Source of the DNA: Dirofilaria immitis
Lineage: Eukaryota > Nematoda > Chromadorea > Rhabditida > Onchocercidae
NCBI GenBank assembly: GCA_024305405.1
Contig: JAKNDB010000104.1
Span: forward strand, 372,001-436,000
Length of the DNA: 64,000 bases
Reading direction: 5' to 3'
A program made the translations under genes and the position numbers. Shown one piece after another: positions 25,610 through 38,600 of the stretch. Each line of letters begins with the position of its first letter. The first letter of the stretch is position 1. The notes below the pieces were generated by a model that saw only the letters and a list, made by a program, of their open reading frames with translations, searched no databases and was not told where the DNA came from.

Positions 25610-27567
25610 ATGGCGCCTTGTATAAATTCTTTAGTAGACAAGTCGATACGAAAGATCGGCCAATTCTTCTTCATTGCTATGATAGTTATGCAAGGTAAGT
25701 GAAATTATTACTTCTTATATCTCAATTTTAACCCTAACTTCTCTCGACTATCTTTTCTTTTATTTCACATTTAACCCTAATTTCTCGATTACCGTTTTTT
25801 TTTTTCATTTTGGAAAAATCGAAATATTTTTATGAAATATAAATAAGACGAAATAATCAAAAAATTCTCGTATTATGGAAATATCTTTGATATAATCAAA
25901 CTGATGACCTTTACATTATAATTAACAATACTATCAAATGTGTTGTGTTATGATAATATGGAGTAAAGAAATAGCTTTTGCGATATGTTAACATATTGTA
26001 AATTTAACTCTCTTTGCGCTATATATTTCGCTTTTGACCCTAGTTTTTTTTTTTTTTTGGCTGTCTAATATTTGCATAAGATGGAAATTAATTTCTTTGA
26101 TTATCTAATATATGTATTGAATATGTCTTCTGCATTATCCATCAATTGATCTTTTTTGTTGCAGAGGTTAATAGTATCGGATGTTTTGTATGTTTCTCAT
26201 TCAATGGATCGGATCCATCTTGTGAGGATACATTCAACTCGACGATATCTCTTCATAAAGAATCGACTAGAAACGATGTGAGTAACTATCATTATCCTTG
26301 CTGGGCTTTCAAAAAAAGCGCCAAGGCTTATTTCCTGCTGATCATTGCATCAAAGTGAATGGACATCGAAGTATGTGAGATGTCATTTCTTATTATTATC
26401 ATTGTAGTTAACTTTAAAAAGATTTGGCTTACATGTATGAGTCGAGAATTTATAAGTGTTCAACAATACATCAATGAATAATTATAGAAATTTCACACAA
26501 AAAGACCTTAACCTATGTGATTGGATCGAATATTTATAATTTGTTCAGTAGTGTTAATAATTGATAGGTATAGAAATTCTACGTAAAAGACTGACTTACG
26601 TGGACAAGTCGAGAATAAATTATTTAGCAGTATTAATGTTTGAGAAGTATAGATATTTCACATGCAATTTAATTTATGGTTTGATTAAAATATTATCTAA
26701 GCATTCATTTGTATATCGTTGATTGTTATGTCAATTTCCATATTTACAGTAGATGACTTCTCACAAACTATGGTAATTCGAACTTGTGCCCTGGATTCAG
26801 GTACTTTCACCGCAGATACAGGTATTTTTACAATAGCAAATTGATAAGATTAGTGCGATATAAGTAAAACGATTAAAATTGGAATGCAGAACATGCCCTC
26901 ACCTATGTCTTTTTTTTTTCTACGAAATTTCTTACGTAAGAATATATTAGAAAAGTCCTCACGTAATATCAGCATATTAGCAAAGCTCTCACGTAACGTC
27001 AGCATATTAGCAAAGTCCTCACATAACATTAGTACATTAGAATTTCAAAGAGAAAAATAAGTTTGGTTTAAAAAAATAAAAATACCTTACATTTCAACAA
27101 TTCCATTTTTAAATATGAATTTGACATCCTCTTTCTGTCGTTTCGAAATAAGAAATATTTTTTTTCCAGAATGATAGAATCAATTATTCTTTATCAAGTA
27201 GTGTCTACTGCAATGCGGATTACTTATTTGTTCAAAAACAACAAGTAGTTGCTTAATTCTTGTCTATTTATTTCTAGAAATCGTGCGTATATCTCACTGT
27301 GGTCATTTCAAATACAGAGGTCATCATTATTCTGGATGTGTGCAATCGTGTGATACTGATGGATGTAATGGTGCTTCTAGGATGAATATTCACTTATACG
27401 TCACCTATATAGTACCAACTATAGTCATCATTTTTGCTGCCATTCATGATCAGCGTTTATTTGATTTTATCAATATATCATTAGAGATGATTGATAGGAT
27501 ATTATTATTATTCATACGCGTTCTCTTTTGCAATTCATATGCCGTATGTATTTGTACTTATGATTGA
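25610..27567 (+). CDS. Ly6/quiver-like small cysteine-rich surface protein
   Basis: Predicted secreted, probably GPI-anchored three-finger protein; relatives such as Drosophila quiver/sleepless and C. elegans ODR-2-type proteins modulate neuronal excitability or signalling, but its own role is unknown. Exons: 25610-25694 (hydrophobic signal segment FFFIAMIVMQ), 26165-26370, 26750-26821, 27278-27567. The Cys pattern fits the family: CFVC at the N-terminus, a Cys in DPSCEDTFN, PCWAFKK, ADHCIK, RTCALDSGT, SHCGHF, then the terminal GCVQSCDTDGCN. A hydrophobic tail (YVTYIVPTIVIIFAAI) follows and suits a GPI signal; the frame continues about 50 residues beyond it, so the real stop may be earlier. 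A frame break lies in the A run 26311-26317, between PCWAF and the PADHC frame. Confidence is high for the fold, low for function. Confidence 0.82.
26413..26664. repeat. Three diverged copies of a ~85-bp tandem repeat in an intron
   Basis: Units starting near 26415, 26500 and 26586 share AAAAGA, a CTTA-containing block, GTCGAGAAT-like sequence, TATTTA and TATAGAAATT with CAC or TAC. They lie in the second intron of the Ly6-like gene. Confidence 0.6.
26933..27031. repeat. 30-bp tandem repeat, about three copies
   Basis: The unit runs TCCTCACGTAA, then TATCAGCATATTAGCAAAG. ACGTAA or ACATAA recurs at 26961, 26991 and 27021, a period of exactly 30. It lies in the third intron of the Ly6-like gene. 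Confidence 0.75.
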
Positions 27568-30216
27568 TGATGATGATGATCATGATGATATCTGTTGGAC
27601 ATCATTTCCTAATAGTTTTTTCGTAATAACTAGGAGATAAAGGTAATCGTCAAAACTTCATTTCTGTCTTTTTTTCTTCTAAAATTTAAATAGAACGAAA
27701 AATTAAAGACTGGGTCTAAAAAGATCTGAAAAACAAATGGCCTAACATTTAAGGTATGACAAAATTGTTTCGAACATTCATAGCATCGCAATAATATGTT
27801 TAATTTTGCTCACACTGATAAGTTTAATTTAGTGTATTTAATGTTATGTGGTGATATATAATTATGCGCTAGTTAGTTTTTATGATTTAATTTAACCTAT
27901 TTTCATGCAATTTTTACGTAATATACGATGAACAAAACATGTTTCAAATATATGTAACAAAAACAGGCTAAATTTACTTTATATTCTGGATGATGCATGA
28001 TGCGTCTAGTTCTCAAGTTATATTACATAATAGGTAGGTCAATTATTTCAATACTCCTCATTCTGCGTATTTCGAAAATATCCTCAACGAGATTTCTTTG
28101 GCCAAACTTATGTAATAGGTTGGTTACTTTGATCTATTCGATATTCGTTACTGAAGATTCCTTCCACGAAGCACCCATTCCATCAAGCTATTTTTACTAA
28201 CTTCATTCATCCTGATAACTCACTTCATGCCTATATTCCCTTGAAATAGACTGCTGAAGACGGAATAGGATGGAATAGTCAGTGTAAGCTGGATGCATAT
28301 CTATTCCAATTCCATTCAGGCAGATCTTAAGAGATATACTTCATCGGCATATCTCGAGACATTCAACCGGATATATATGCTAGAATCCAGACTACACCAA
28401 CTCTTGACTTCAGCTTTTCTATTATTATCTTAGACAAATCCCTTCTTTGATGTTCTATTTAAATTAATACTTGCCTCTGTTTTTACAAAATGTTTATCAT
28501 TGAATTATCCGCTGTTCGATTTATCACATTATGTGTTTATCCGCTGTTCGATTTATCACATTATGTAGAAATATGAATCACCTGTTTAAAGAACAGGCGA
28601 AATCGATCCTACATTAGTCTTGACAACTATATATCGCCATATACTAATTCGTTATAAACTGACAATACCAAATACATTTACTACTTTGGCGACGCGAACA
28701 AATGAAGAGATTAGGATAAGTCCGCCAAAAGAAACTTCATAAATTTAATTTAAAATAAATTCGCATAAAACTGATGTCTGTTAAACATGACACATCATCT
28801 GCTCCTTTCAAATGTTATCTAATGACATCACTGAAATGATGTCAAAAATCCTACAATATTTTTCTTAAATAATGAAATTTTGATAACTGTTGTTACTATT
28901 GTAGAATAATGCATTAATGAATTAACAATTGATAAGCAAATTGTTGGGTCGAATTTACAATTCAAATTTCTTTTAAAACTATAATATTGAACGGAAAAAA
29001 AGATGAAATATTCATTTAGATATATTAACTCAGTTGTATTTGATACGAGTAAAACGTATGACAACATAGCATTTTACATATAATGTTTTCAAAAAATGCA
29101 AATATCAATTTTAAGCAATAAAAATATACAACAGCAAATAGTGCTCAACTATCGCAGTGGGAACTATCGATATATGAAGGAATACAGGATGGAAAATGAA
29201 CGGAATATTCACTCAACCATAAGTGACACAATTTTAACGCACCAAATTTCACTACATCATCATTAAAAATGCAGTTGATGGCGAAATCTTTTAATACAAT
29301 CAACTAAAGAAAACTTATTCCTCAAAAATCAACAAGACGAACTGTAACAGTTGCAAGTTCATCTTATGTTATGCATAATGCATTAATCTATTTAATAACA
29401 TTGCATTAGTATGACAACAGTGTTGTCATGATATCCTACTGAAGTTGATGATTGCACAAGAACATAACAATCAACAGAAATGACCAAAAGAGAGGAAATC
29501 AAAAAATAAACGAAACCAACAAGAAAATGAAAGCAATTTCAGCATAACAGCAATTGATGAATGATGTGGAATCTGCCGTGATGGAAATCACTGAGAATAT
29601 TAACAAGTTAATGGCAAGAAAAATACCACTACAGAAATGCATAAGCTCAAAATACCACTACCATAAATGCATAAGCTCAATAAGGTCATTTAAATAGAAT
29701 TGCTAGGTCTTAGCATAGAATAATATACATTAAATCTAAATGTGATTTTGTTTATTCTTTGATTCAAAATAATCAATTAAAAAGGACATAGATCAGCAAA
29801 TGTATTTCCCATCCTTAATTTAACAAAAATGAAAGTGTCAGCAGTAGAAAAAGCATACAGAGAATGTTAAACTGAATAAGAAAAAAGTGGAGAATTGCAA
29901 AAGAAAAAGGAAATGATGTGAAAACTAGAAGGGAAATGGACAAGCAACTATAGAGATGCATTGTTAGTATACAATTCATTCGGACTTGAAAATGCTTTTT
30001 AAATTTCGAAAATGATTCATAAAAAGAAACTCTTTCTTTCCTTTGTCCATTTCATAAAATGATTGTTTGGAATATTACATGGAGTTTACAGCATTGAATG
30101 ATTAAGCAATTTAACACTATCAAATATGGATTAAAAAATATTAATATTTTTCAAGAAGCCAGCAAAATGAGCACTATACATAGCAATTTTACGCACTCCA
30201 CGAGAGGAATGGTATA
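27568..30216. other. Intergenic space between convergent Ly6-like and reticulon genes
   Basis: The 28210-28420 part is less AT-biased than its surroundings but holds no recognisable frame. The 3' end of reticulon transcripts must fall here. Confidence 0.5.
28505..28567. repeat. Direct duplication of about 30 bp
   Basis: The block TATCCGCTGTTCGATTTATC and the ACATTATGT that follows it occur twice in tandem with a period of about 33 bp. It lies between the convergent Ly6-like and reticulon genes. Confidence 0.7.
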
Positions 30217-32683
30217 TTAGTTCGATTTTTCATGGCTATCTGCTGACTTCTTCAGGAACGGTATCTTTTCGCCAATACTGAAAACAAATGATTTTATAGT
30301 ACCAATTTTTATATTAATAATCTGTACAGTAGTCAATTTGAACATAACGAGATAAATATCAGCAAAGTTAATTTCTGTTAAGTCTATATTTCACTACTCT
30401 AACATAGTATTGATAACTGAAAATTTTCTCTTATTCAGAAAAACGAGAAGCAGATTACAGCAAAGACTATATCTATAATAAGGCTTCTCTAATCTTGTCA
30501 AAAAGATAAAGATTTAACATTAGTTCCTTATACTAGCGAAAGACTAAATATAAGAAACATGTATGTCTTAATCTCCTATACACTAGGACTTCCTGAAAAT
30601 ACATAATACAGCAGTGATTGATAAACACAAAAAATGACTAAATTATACGCTTACATCGTATTTACATTTCCGACATGTTGCTTCGCTATGGACATATTGC
30701 GATCAATGGGCTCCTGGTAAACCTCATATACTTTCGGGATCGTGAACACGGCTAATAGAGCTACAAAATTTTTGTGTATGTATCATAACTGTAGTTATAG
30801 CTCACTGTTCCTTGCTTTTAAAATTTTTGCACAGACATTACAATAAAAATTAGAGTTTAACCTTGCTATTCTTAGGCTAGGAAATTCTGTAATATAAGCA
30901 AATTAAGCAAAGGAAAAAGCGACTAACCAAGTATCAGGAGACTAAGACCGGAGAACCAACAACTGACATATGTAAGCGCCCAAAGTAAAAGACCAAACTG
31001 GAAAAGTTTGATATCACTGTGATTTTATCAATAAAATTTTAAACTAAATAGTGTATTCAGCCATTCATTATATGAATTCGAAAAATGAACAATTCATGTT
31101 TAAATAACAAGTGATACATAATACATATATTTTCTTCGTCGAGTGATACCAACATACAAATACTTTTAAAGCTCAAAATCCCCATACATTAACGACTATT
31201 ATCAAACTCCAAACAAAAAAAAGCAAGAAAACCAAAAAATTACCTTGACACTGTCCATAATACTTTCCACCAAGAACAATCGCCTCAGTTTGTTAACGAT
31301 AAATTGCACATGCTCAATGAGTGCATCTACTTGCTGATGTACTTTTTCCTTAGGTAAATGAAATTCTTGGTTTAAATATGACCTGAATGAAATCATCTAG
31401 AAGACTGATATATATCAAAATGCATTCGCTAATAAATCCAATAACTTTTCTTGATATTACCAAAAGGAGGACTTATATCAACAATTCAACACCTTCGCTT
31501 CTCGTATGTGAATTCGTCATCACCGTCTATTATGTGCATCATGTTTATTCTATCAATTTTTAAATCATACTAGACCAGCAGTTTCAAAGCGCTAACATCC
31601 GACATACCCATATGGATTTCTGCCATCTGTTTTCTTAATCTGCGCTTCAACCAGCTTGTAAATACGAAAACCAAGCGTCCCACCAAGAATTGACAGTCCA
31701 ACGTAACTGAAGATTGCAATCAAAGGGAAGTTGGCGAGAATGAGTAGCGCAGAGAGTGTAACAAGCAATATCGCTCCGGATTTCTTTGGGTCGCGCCAGT
31801 AAATTACATCCAGAACTGCAAAGAAAAACAAATATTGCACAATCGTGCACTATTATTATATCAAAAATTATACCGACTATCATCTCACTTAGATAATAAT
31901 TTACTAATAAGGATTGCTAACTAATTACTTTTATTTCTCAGGAGAGAACTTTGTATTCCAAATAATATTTCATTTGATTACTTGCCATACCAAGATGAAA
32001 ATTAAGTGAGATATTATTGAAACAAAAAAACTAATCACAAAAGAGAACACTGTCCACAGAATCAACATTCCGTTCAGACCTTACATTCAATTGTTCACAA
32101 CAATATTTACAGTTGTCAGAAATTTCAAAATATTCAAAGACACAAAGTCAACTTCCCTTATTCCTGTTTTCTATAATTTCCCTTCCCTGCTGCAACAAAT
32201 TTCAAGTTTAGTGAAAAAGAAGAAAAGAAAATTTCGAACTCAACCAGCGGGCATGAAAAGAAAACAAAAAAGCTGACAAAAGATAAAATTATTTAACAAA
32301 ATTAAAAATCATAATAAATGAAACTTTATGATTATATTATAAATCTTCTTTTTCCATAAAAACACTATTATGTGTCTCTCTAAATGGCTTCATCGTAAAC
32401 GTGTAAATCATAGAATGTTTAGACGAATTAGAACAACAATTTCAAAAACTAAAACAAATTTTACCCTTCTTTAAATTGCATTTAAATAATTACCATCTTG
32501 TCTTTGAGAAAAAGTTCGTCTGCTAAATTGGCCTGCATCATGAAGAGTGATTACGACGGATGCAATCAAACCCGCCGTGAGGCCGAATCGAAGAATGGTG
32601 CGAACTGTTAGTGAGATCAGGGCATATACGGCACTGAACACGGTATCAAAAATACTTGAACTATCAGCTTTTGAATTTGCCAT
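30217..32683 (-). CDS. ret-1: Reticulon, short isoform from an internal first exon
   Basis: A separate first exon, 32683-32494, starts ATG GCA AAT and joins in frame (Asp codon then GTT) to the first common reticulon exon at 31815, exactly as the long-isoform exon ending at 36652 does. A good acceptor (tttgtcag, exon from 32701) just upstream of the ATG suggests trans-splicing and an independent promoter. The unique N-terminus, about 63 residues, is strongly hydrophobic: SIFDTVFSAVYALISLTVRT followed by LRFGLTAGLIASVVITL, enough for one or two extra membrane segments ahead of the normal two hairpins. No frame correction is needed in this isoform (about 265 residues). Confidence 0.82.
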
Positions 32684-35600
32684 TATCACGAGTGGATCAA
32701 CCTGACAAATTGTACTTACTTCTAATAATATTAAATTTTCACCATCCAACGATCTTAAAATTCATGCACGTGCAAGAAGGAAGTGGTTGAAGTCATCACA
32801 TCTTTCATGAAAATAAACTAACAATATTTTCTGAAGAAGCAGGAAGATACCTAGCATAATGCGAAATAAATTAAAAAATCGAAATTATCCCGAAAATCTT
32901 AAGAGAGTTCGAAATGGAATATTCCATTCTCAATTGATATTACTAAGAAAGTAACAATCTCCACTCAATTCAAATAATTTTCACAAAAAAAATCATATAC
33001 GATAAAAAAATTTTCGTTCTCCAACTATACTTATTCAAATAATTTATAAGAAAGCAAAAGTGAGATCTATCTATCGTATATAAATAATTAACTATAAAAG
33101 CAGCATATAAGATTAAACTGATATTGTATGACATATATTGTTTACGCATAGCTATTTTCTATATATTAAATGTTAAGAATCATAATTAGGATTACAAAAT
33201 TTCACTTATCCATTCTCGCTTCAAATCTAACTCATTATATACTACATATGATTATCGATTTTTCCTCAATATCTCCGCGAGTACAATTCAATGATGAATG
33301 AATGAATGATAGAAAATGGGTGATATTGAGTTGTATTCCTGGAATAGTAAATTCCTTGAAGTTTCACCAGGAATTATCCCAAATACAGACTTCGCAATAA
33401 CCATCAAAACGATTAAAATTCCAGTTCCCCGCACTGTAACGTGACATGGATAATGATGAATGCGATGGATATGATGCGATGCACGTGCGTTTAGCTATCG
33501 CTGTTGTTACCACTACTACTGCTGCTACTGCTGCTGATTTGCGTTGCTGCTGCTGCTGCTCTGCTGCTGCTAGCTGATAGATTAAGAGATCGGAGAATGT
33601 GAGGTGGATGAGGTAAATTGTTGATGATAAACTGGAAAATCGCGGGACAAATCACTGTAGTCTTAACGATGCCACCTATCTTATTCCATTCAATTTCTCA
33701 TCTTTCCCTTCTTCTTCTTCATTTAATACACTCTCCCATTCAGCACTGCCAACAATATTAGCAGCAGCAGTAGCAGTAGCAGTAGCAGTAGCGCAATAGC
33801 GGTAACAGTAGCAGCGGTTGCAGCACTGGCAACAACAACAGCAATAATTACATCACTGCATTATTGCTAAACCTCTCTCTTCGCCCTTTTTCTCCATATA
33901 GACAAGCATGAGTCATCATTTCTGGGTGACAATAGTTGTAAACAAATAATGCAGCATCGTCCTGAGCAAGCAATTAAGAAAGAGATAGATAAATAGATAG
34001 GGAAAGAGAGGAAGAGGGGAGAGGGAGAAAGAGAGAGAGGAAACAATCGAGAGACTCCCTCCCTTCCGTCTCTCCCATGAAAGAGTAATGCTATAGGTCG
34101 AACGAGGATCCTTCCCTACCTCTTTCTTTTCTCCGAGAAACGCTGATGTCTTTTCCCGAGACTACCAGAAATTGTCTTATCTATTAATTGAAGGATCTAT
34201 AAAGAAAACGGGAGAAGACAGCTGTAAATTTGTGCTTAATATGAATTATAAGATAGAACAATTTGAGAATATCAGGAAACAGATTATCATTGCTTTTTTT
34301 TGGTGTATCAAGAAAATGTAATCTTGATTGTTAATGAATGAAAAAATCGGAAGTTAAATATTAGCATTGTCAACATTTATTTTCTAATTAGTAATTGTGA
34401 TACATAATTTGTAAACTGTTTATGAAATGGAAAGCATGCAAAATTTCCTCCTTATCTCTGCTGTCAATGATATCGAAATTGGAAGAAAAAACTTTCGTCA
34501 GTCAAAACATAGTAGTTATTGGTGAATGCTATTTGCCCATGCTAGTTTACATTATCCAATCAGTGATGCATTTTGAAGCAACTGTTATCACACAACTGTT
34601 TTACGTTTTTTCTTTACTGTGTATGTTATAGCGGAAATACATAATGCTTCTCAAAGAATTCATCTCTAGCACATGTAATAATGGATTTCGAGAGAATGTA
34701 TTAAATTCAAGAAGATAGGAAAGGCATAAATAGAACGATAAATAGTAAGCTAACCAATGGTTGCCATTACTTGAAAATAATGCTACGATGAAAAAACAAA
34801 GGAAATGCTTCTCCTTTTATGGTTGGCTTTATTAATAAACAATCAATCGATTACTTTTCAGCTGTACTGAAGCATTTTAAAATTACTTGCAATCTTTTCT
34901 TGTTTATTGAAAGAAAAATGCTTATTGATAATCTAATTTTGCTGATTATTGATTTTTTTACTCAAAACCCAGAAGAAGAGAGGTTTCCGAATCCACTAGT
35001 TTCAGCTTTGTTTCCTTAGTTTCAAAATATCTAGGAAATATCCTTTTTGATGTTTTTAGAATCTAACAACATTTCGAAATGTTTGTTATTCCTATACTAG
35101 CAAAGGCTGCGGCATCAAAAACGATATGTTGAGAAAAAATCGATTCATTCTCGACCAATCATCCTTCTGCATGTTTCTAGCTTTAGTAACGTCTCACTAA
35201 AATATATAGCAGAAACACACAAATACATCATGCACTCAATATCAGCATTACCATTATCATTGGTTGATGTGCCAGATGCAATGGGCCTACTTTTATATTA
35301 TCATATCCCTACCAATCTTTTATCCTAAACAGAACTAAATGCAACTCTCCATGCAGGTAGCCAGTTTTAAATAATGCTAGATTCCAAGCTGTTAGAAAAT
35401 GCTAAATAATGTTAGATCTCTAACCGTCAGAAAATAATGGGAAACAGAAATATTAGAGATATAACAAGAAATGAATAGGGAAATAACAGGATATTTATCA
35501 AAACAGACTTGATATTGATTAATTTATGTATGAGAGAATTGAGCCTGATGTATTCAAATACAATGTAATATTTTCAATATCGCTCACGATCTATGAAACA

Positions 35601-38600
35601 TCTCATTCCTTATGCTCAGCTTATGCACATACAACATGTAAGTAATAACTAATAAACGAAACTGTGGTATGCCGAATAAATATTAAACTTCCAAGATGAT
35701 AACAGTGATAACTTACGTCTTGCATCTATATTCTTGAAATTAAATCTGGGAACTTGTGGATTATGTTTCAGTATGGAACTTGGATGTTCACCAGCGACAA
35801 CTGAAAAATTTGTTCACATTATTCACATTAAAGAACATTCAGTGAAAAGCTCGAGAATATTTACACCTATTTGTATGCAAGTTACGCTAAGCTACAACTT
35901 TTATAATACAAATACCGGAATATCGAGTACCATATTGTAGCGTATTTGCATCATATTTAAATTGTATAACAAAACTGCCATTCTTATTAAATTTTTCGAA
36001 AAGATTTATATTAGCAATCATAACATTCATCACTCTCTAATATCATCATTTCAATGTAATTTATGCTAATCATAATCTCTTAGAGAAGCAAAAAGCATTT
36101 ATTTTCCATAAACCTATCTGTAAACGATGTTTATGTCAAAGAATCATTTTGCGTCATTAAACATAATACATCATACCTAAGTAATGGTTGCTCTGCCTTA
36201 TTCATCGCAATAGTTATAAAATTTTCGCAATTAAAAAATTTCCAGTATTTTGTTAAAGTAGTAAATTACAATGTCCTGTAGTGTTAAATGAAGTTTTTCT
36301 ATTTATTAGATCTTAATGAATCCACTCACAAGTATCTGAATTTATTCTCTACTTATTAGTTCGAATTCAAAAATTATCCTTTTTCATCAATACTGAAATC
36401 AATACAAAATCAGTAAATAAAAGTCTGATTCCAATTATCTTCTTTTTCGCAATATCATATAAACTACTCGAAGTTGAAACATATGATCAAAGCAAATGTT
36501 AATACTATTCACCAGCATCAAAAAAGTAAACGAAGAAGTTTTTAAAAATAATATTGCAGAATGAGCTTCAACTATATAGATTGTGCACCTAGGTTATCTC
36601 AGAAATAATGAGATTAAAAAATAAAAGATTGGAAAAACTTACATAGTCTACCTCCTGTTTGTCCCAAATCGATCGTCGTCGGTTTTACATCCTCATCGTC
36701 GAGCTCTTTTGGTGGTGTTGGCGGACGGGGTGACACTTCGAAACCGCTGTAAGTAAATAATTTGGTAACATGAAGATTCAAATACCACAAAAAGACCTTT
36801 TAATTATAGAAAAGCTATCTTTTATAATACTGGCATTCACATAACTCTATTATCACAGAAGTTATTCCTTCTCTTAACAAATATGCTCGTTTATTTGTCA
36901 ATAGAAGCTTTTCTATACTAATAAATCTTTATGCTTAATCAAATTATCTATATTAAAGCTTACCCTTGTTTCGGCGAGTCAAAATCACGGTCGAGTTGTA
37001 TCATATCTTCGGGAATCTGCAATCAATATTTACATGATACATACAGAGGAAAACCTGTAAGTATAAGCTATATAATAAAACCCTGCAATTTCAGAAATGT
37101 GAGAATTCGAGAAACGAAATGTTGAACTCACAGCGATATGGAGAAATTCATATGTAACAGTTCAAACTTAAGCAATAATCTAAATGCTGTGTAGCATTAA
37201 GAATTTTCATCAATTATTGTTTATTTGCTCCAACGTATATTTCAGAATGCTTGGATTCAAGCAACAATTGAAGATAACAAAGAAAGAAGGTCAACCTGAT
37301 GTGGTATAGTTAACGGTCCTTTTCTATCAAACATACTTTCTTCTGCACTGCTATCATCTGAAATATAAATAACATTAGTAGATATACATTTAGATAAAAC
37401 AAAACAAAGAAATATTCTATCACAAGAATGCAGAAACATGATGCCGTTCACATGATTTAACTTGCCATGATGCTGTGGAGTACTTGAAGTGAACATATTC
37501 GCGATTAATGAATCAACTTGGTCATGTGCATTAATAATTTCATCACGTATTGTACTTCCTAAATAAATTTAACTGTTGTTGAAATGTCTAACTGCGAATG
37601 TTGCTACAATGATTTTTTAATAATGGATTATGGAAATGTCTGCAATAATCTTACGAGATTAACAAAAGTAATAATCTGATTATCTGTTCGATATTAAATA
37701 GAAAATGAGTTAATATAGACGAATTTGGCTGATTTGATGATTTTCACCTTGAAATGAGTACCAATAAGATTATTAAAATGAAGGAACTAATTCAAAAATT
37801 CCTAGCATACTGAAAAACAAGTATTTGAAATTTTATCCGTTGTTGATCTTTTAGCACATTATCCTATTTTGTTTGAATAAAACAGAACATTGTAGGATAA
37901 TGGCAACATATGGTCATAATTTTTTTTATCTAATTGATCATTTAAAAAATCCAATATTTACCTATAATTTATCATAATCATGAAATTATCAGGGTCATAT
38001 TGGTCACATTGGTAAGACATACGGTGTAACTGCCGTAAGTGAATAGTGAAAGGAAAAAGAATTCATATGTACATAGCGAAAGAGAAAAGAGTGTAAAATG
38101 AATAATGAAATATAATAGCAATAAACTACTCAACTGACTTATTTATTTAATTTTATAAATCAGTTAGTGTGCTTCAAGAGCTTTTAATGTTACGGAAGAG
38201 CAAACAAATATAGTTGGCAATGATTTTTTTTCTCGTCGTAATTCATCTTTATTTACTTCTCTTTAAATATTATTTCCTCTTTTACATATCGCGCTGAAAT
38301 TAGAATTCGATGTATCAATAATACGATTTTATTATTCACATTTACTAATGCTTAGTAAATGAGCTTTGTTCCTAGTGCAAAGGAGAAAAAAACATATTTC
38401 TAGTGTAAGAAAAAAAAGCAAATATAATAACAAACTCAAAATGGGATGAAATATTTAGTAATGAAAAAAAAGAAATCCTATGTATTGCTCACCTGTAGAT
38501 TGCACTGCTTTTACATCAGTTTCAAGATCAGAATGCCGCACATCGATGTTTGCAGCTTCGTCAGCATACTGTCTCCAATCCATGCCCCATTGCTGTGATG

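Noticed and set aside
33990..34050. GA-rich tract as a coding or structural RNA element
   Set aside because: It is simple purine repeat with no stable pairing partner nearby.
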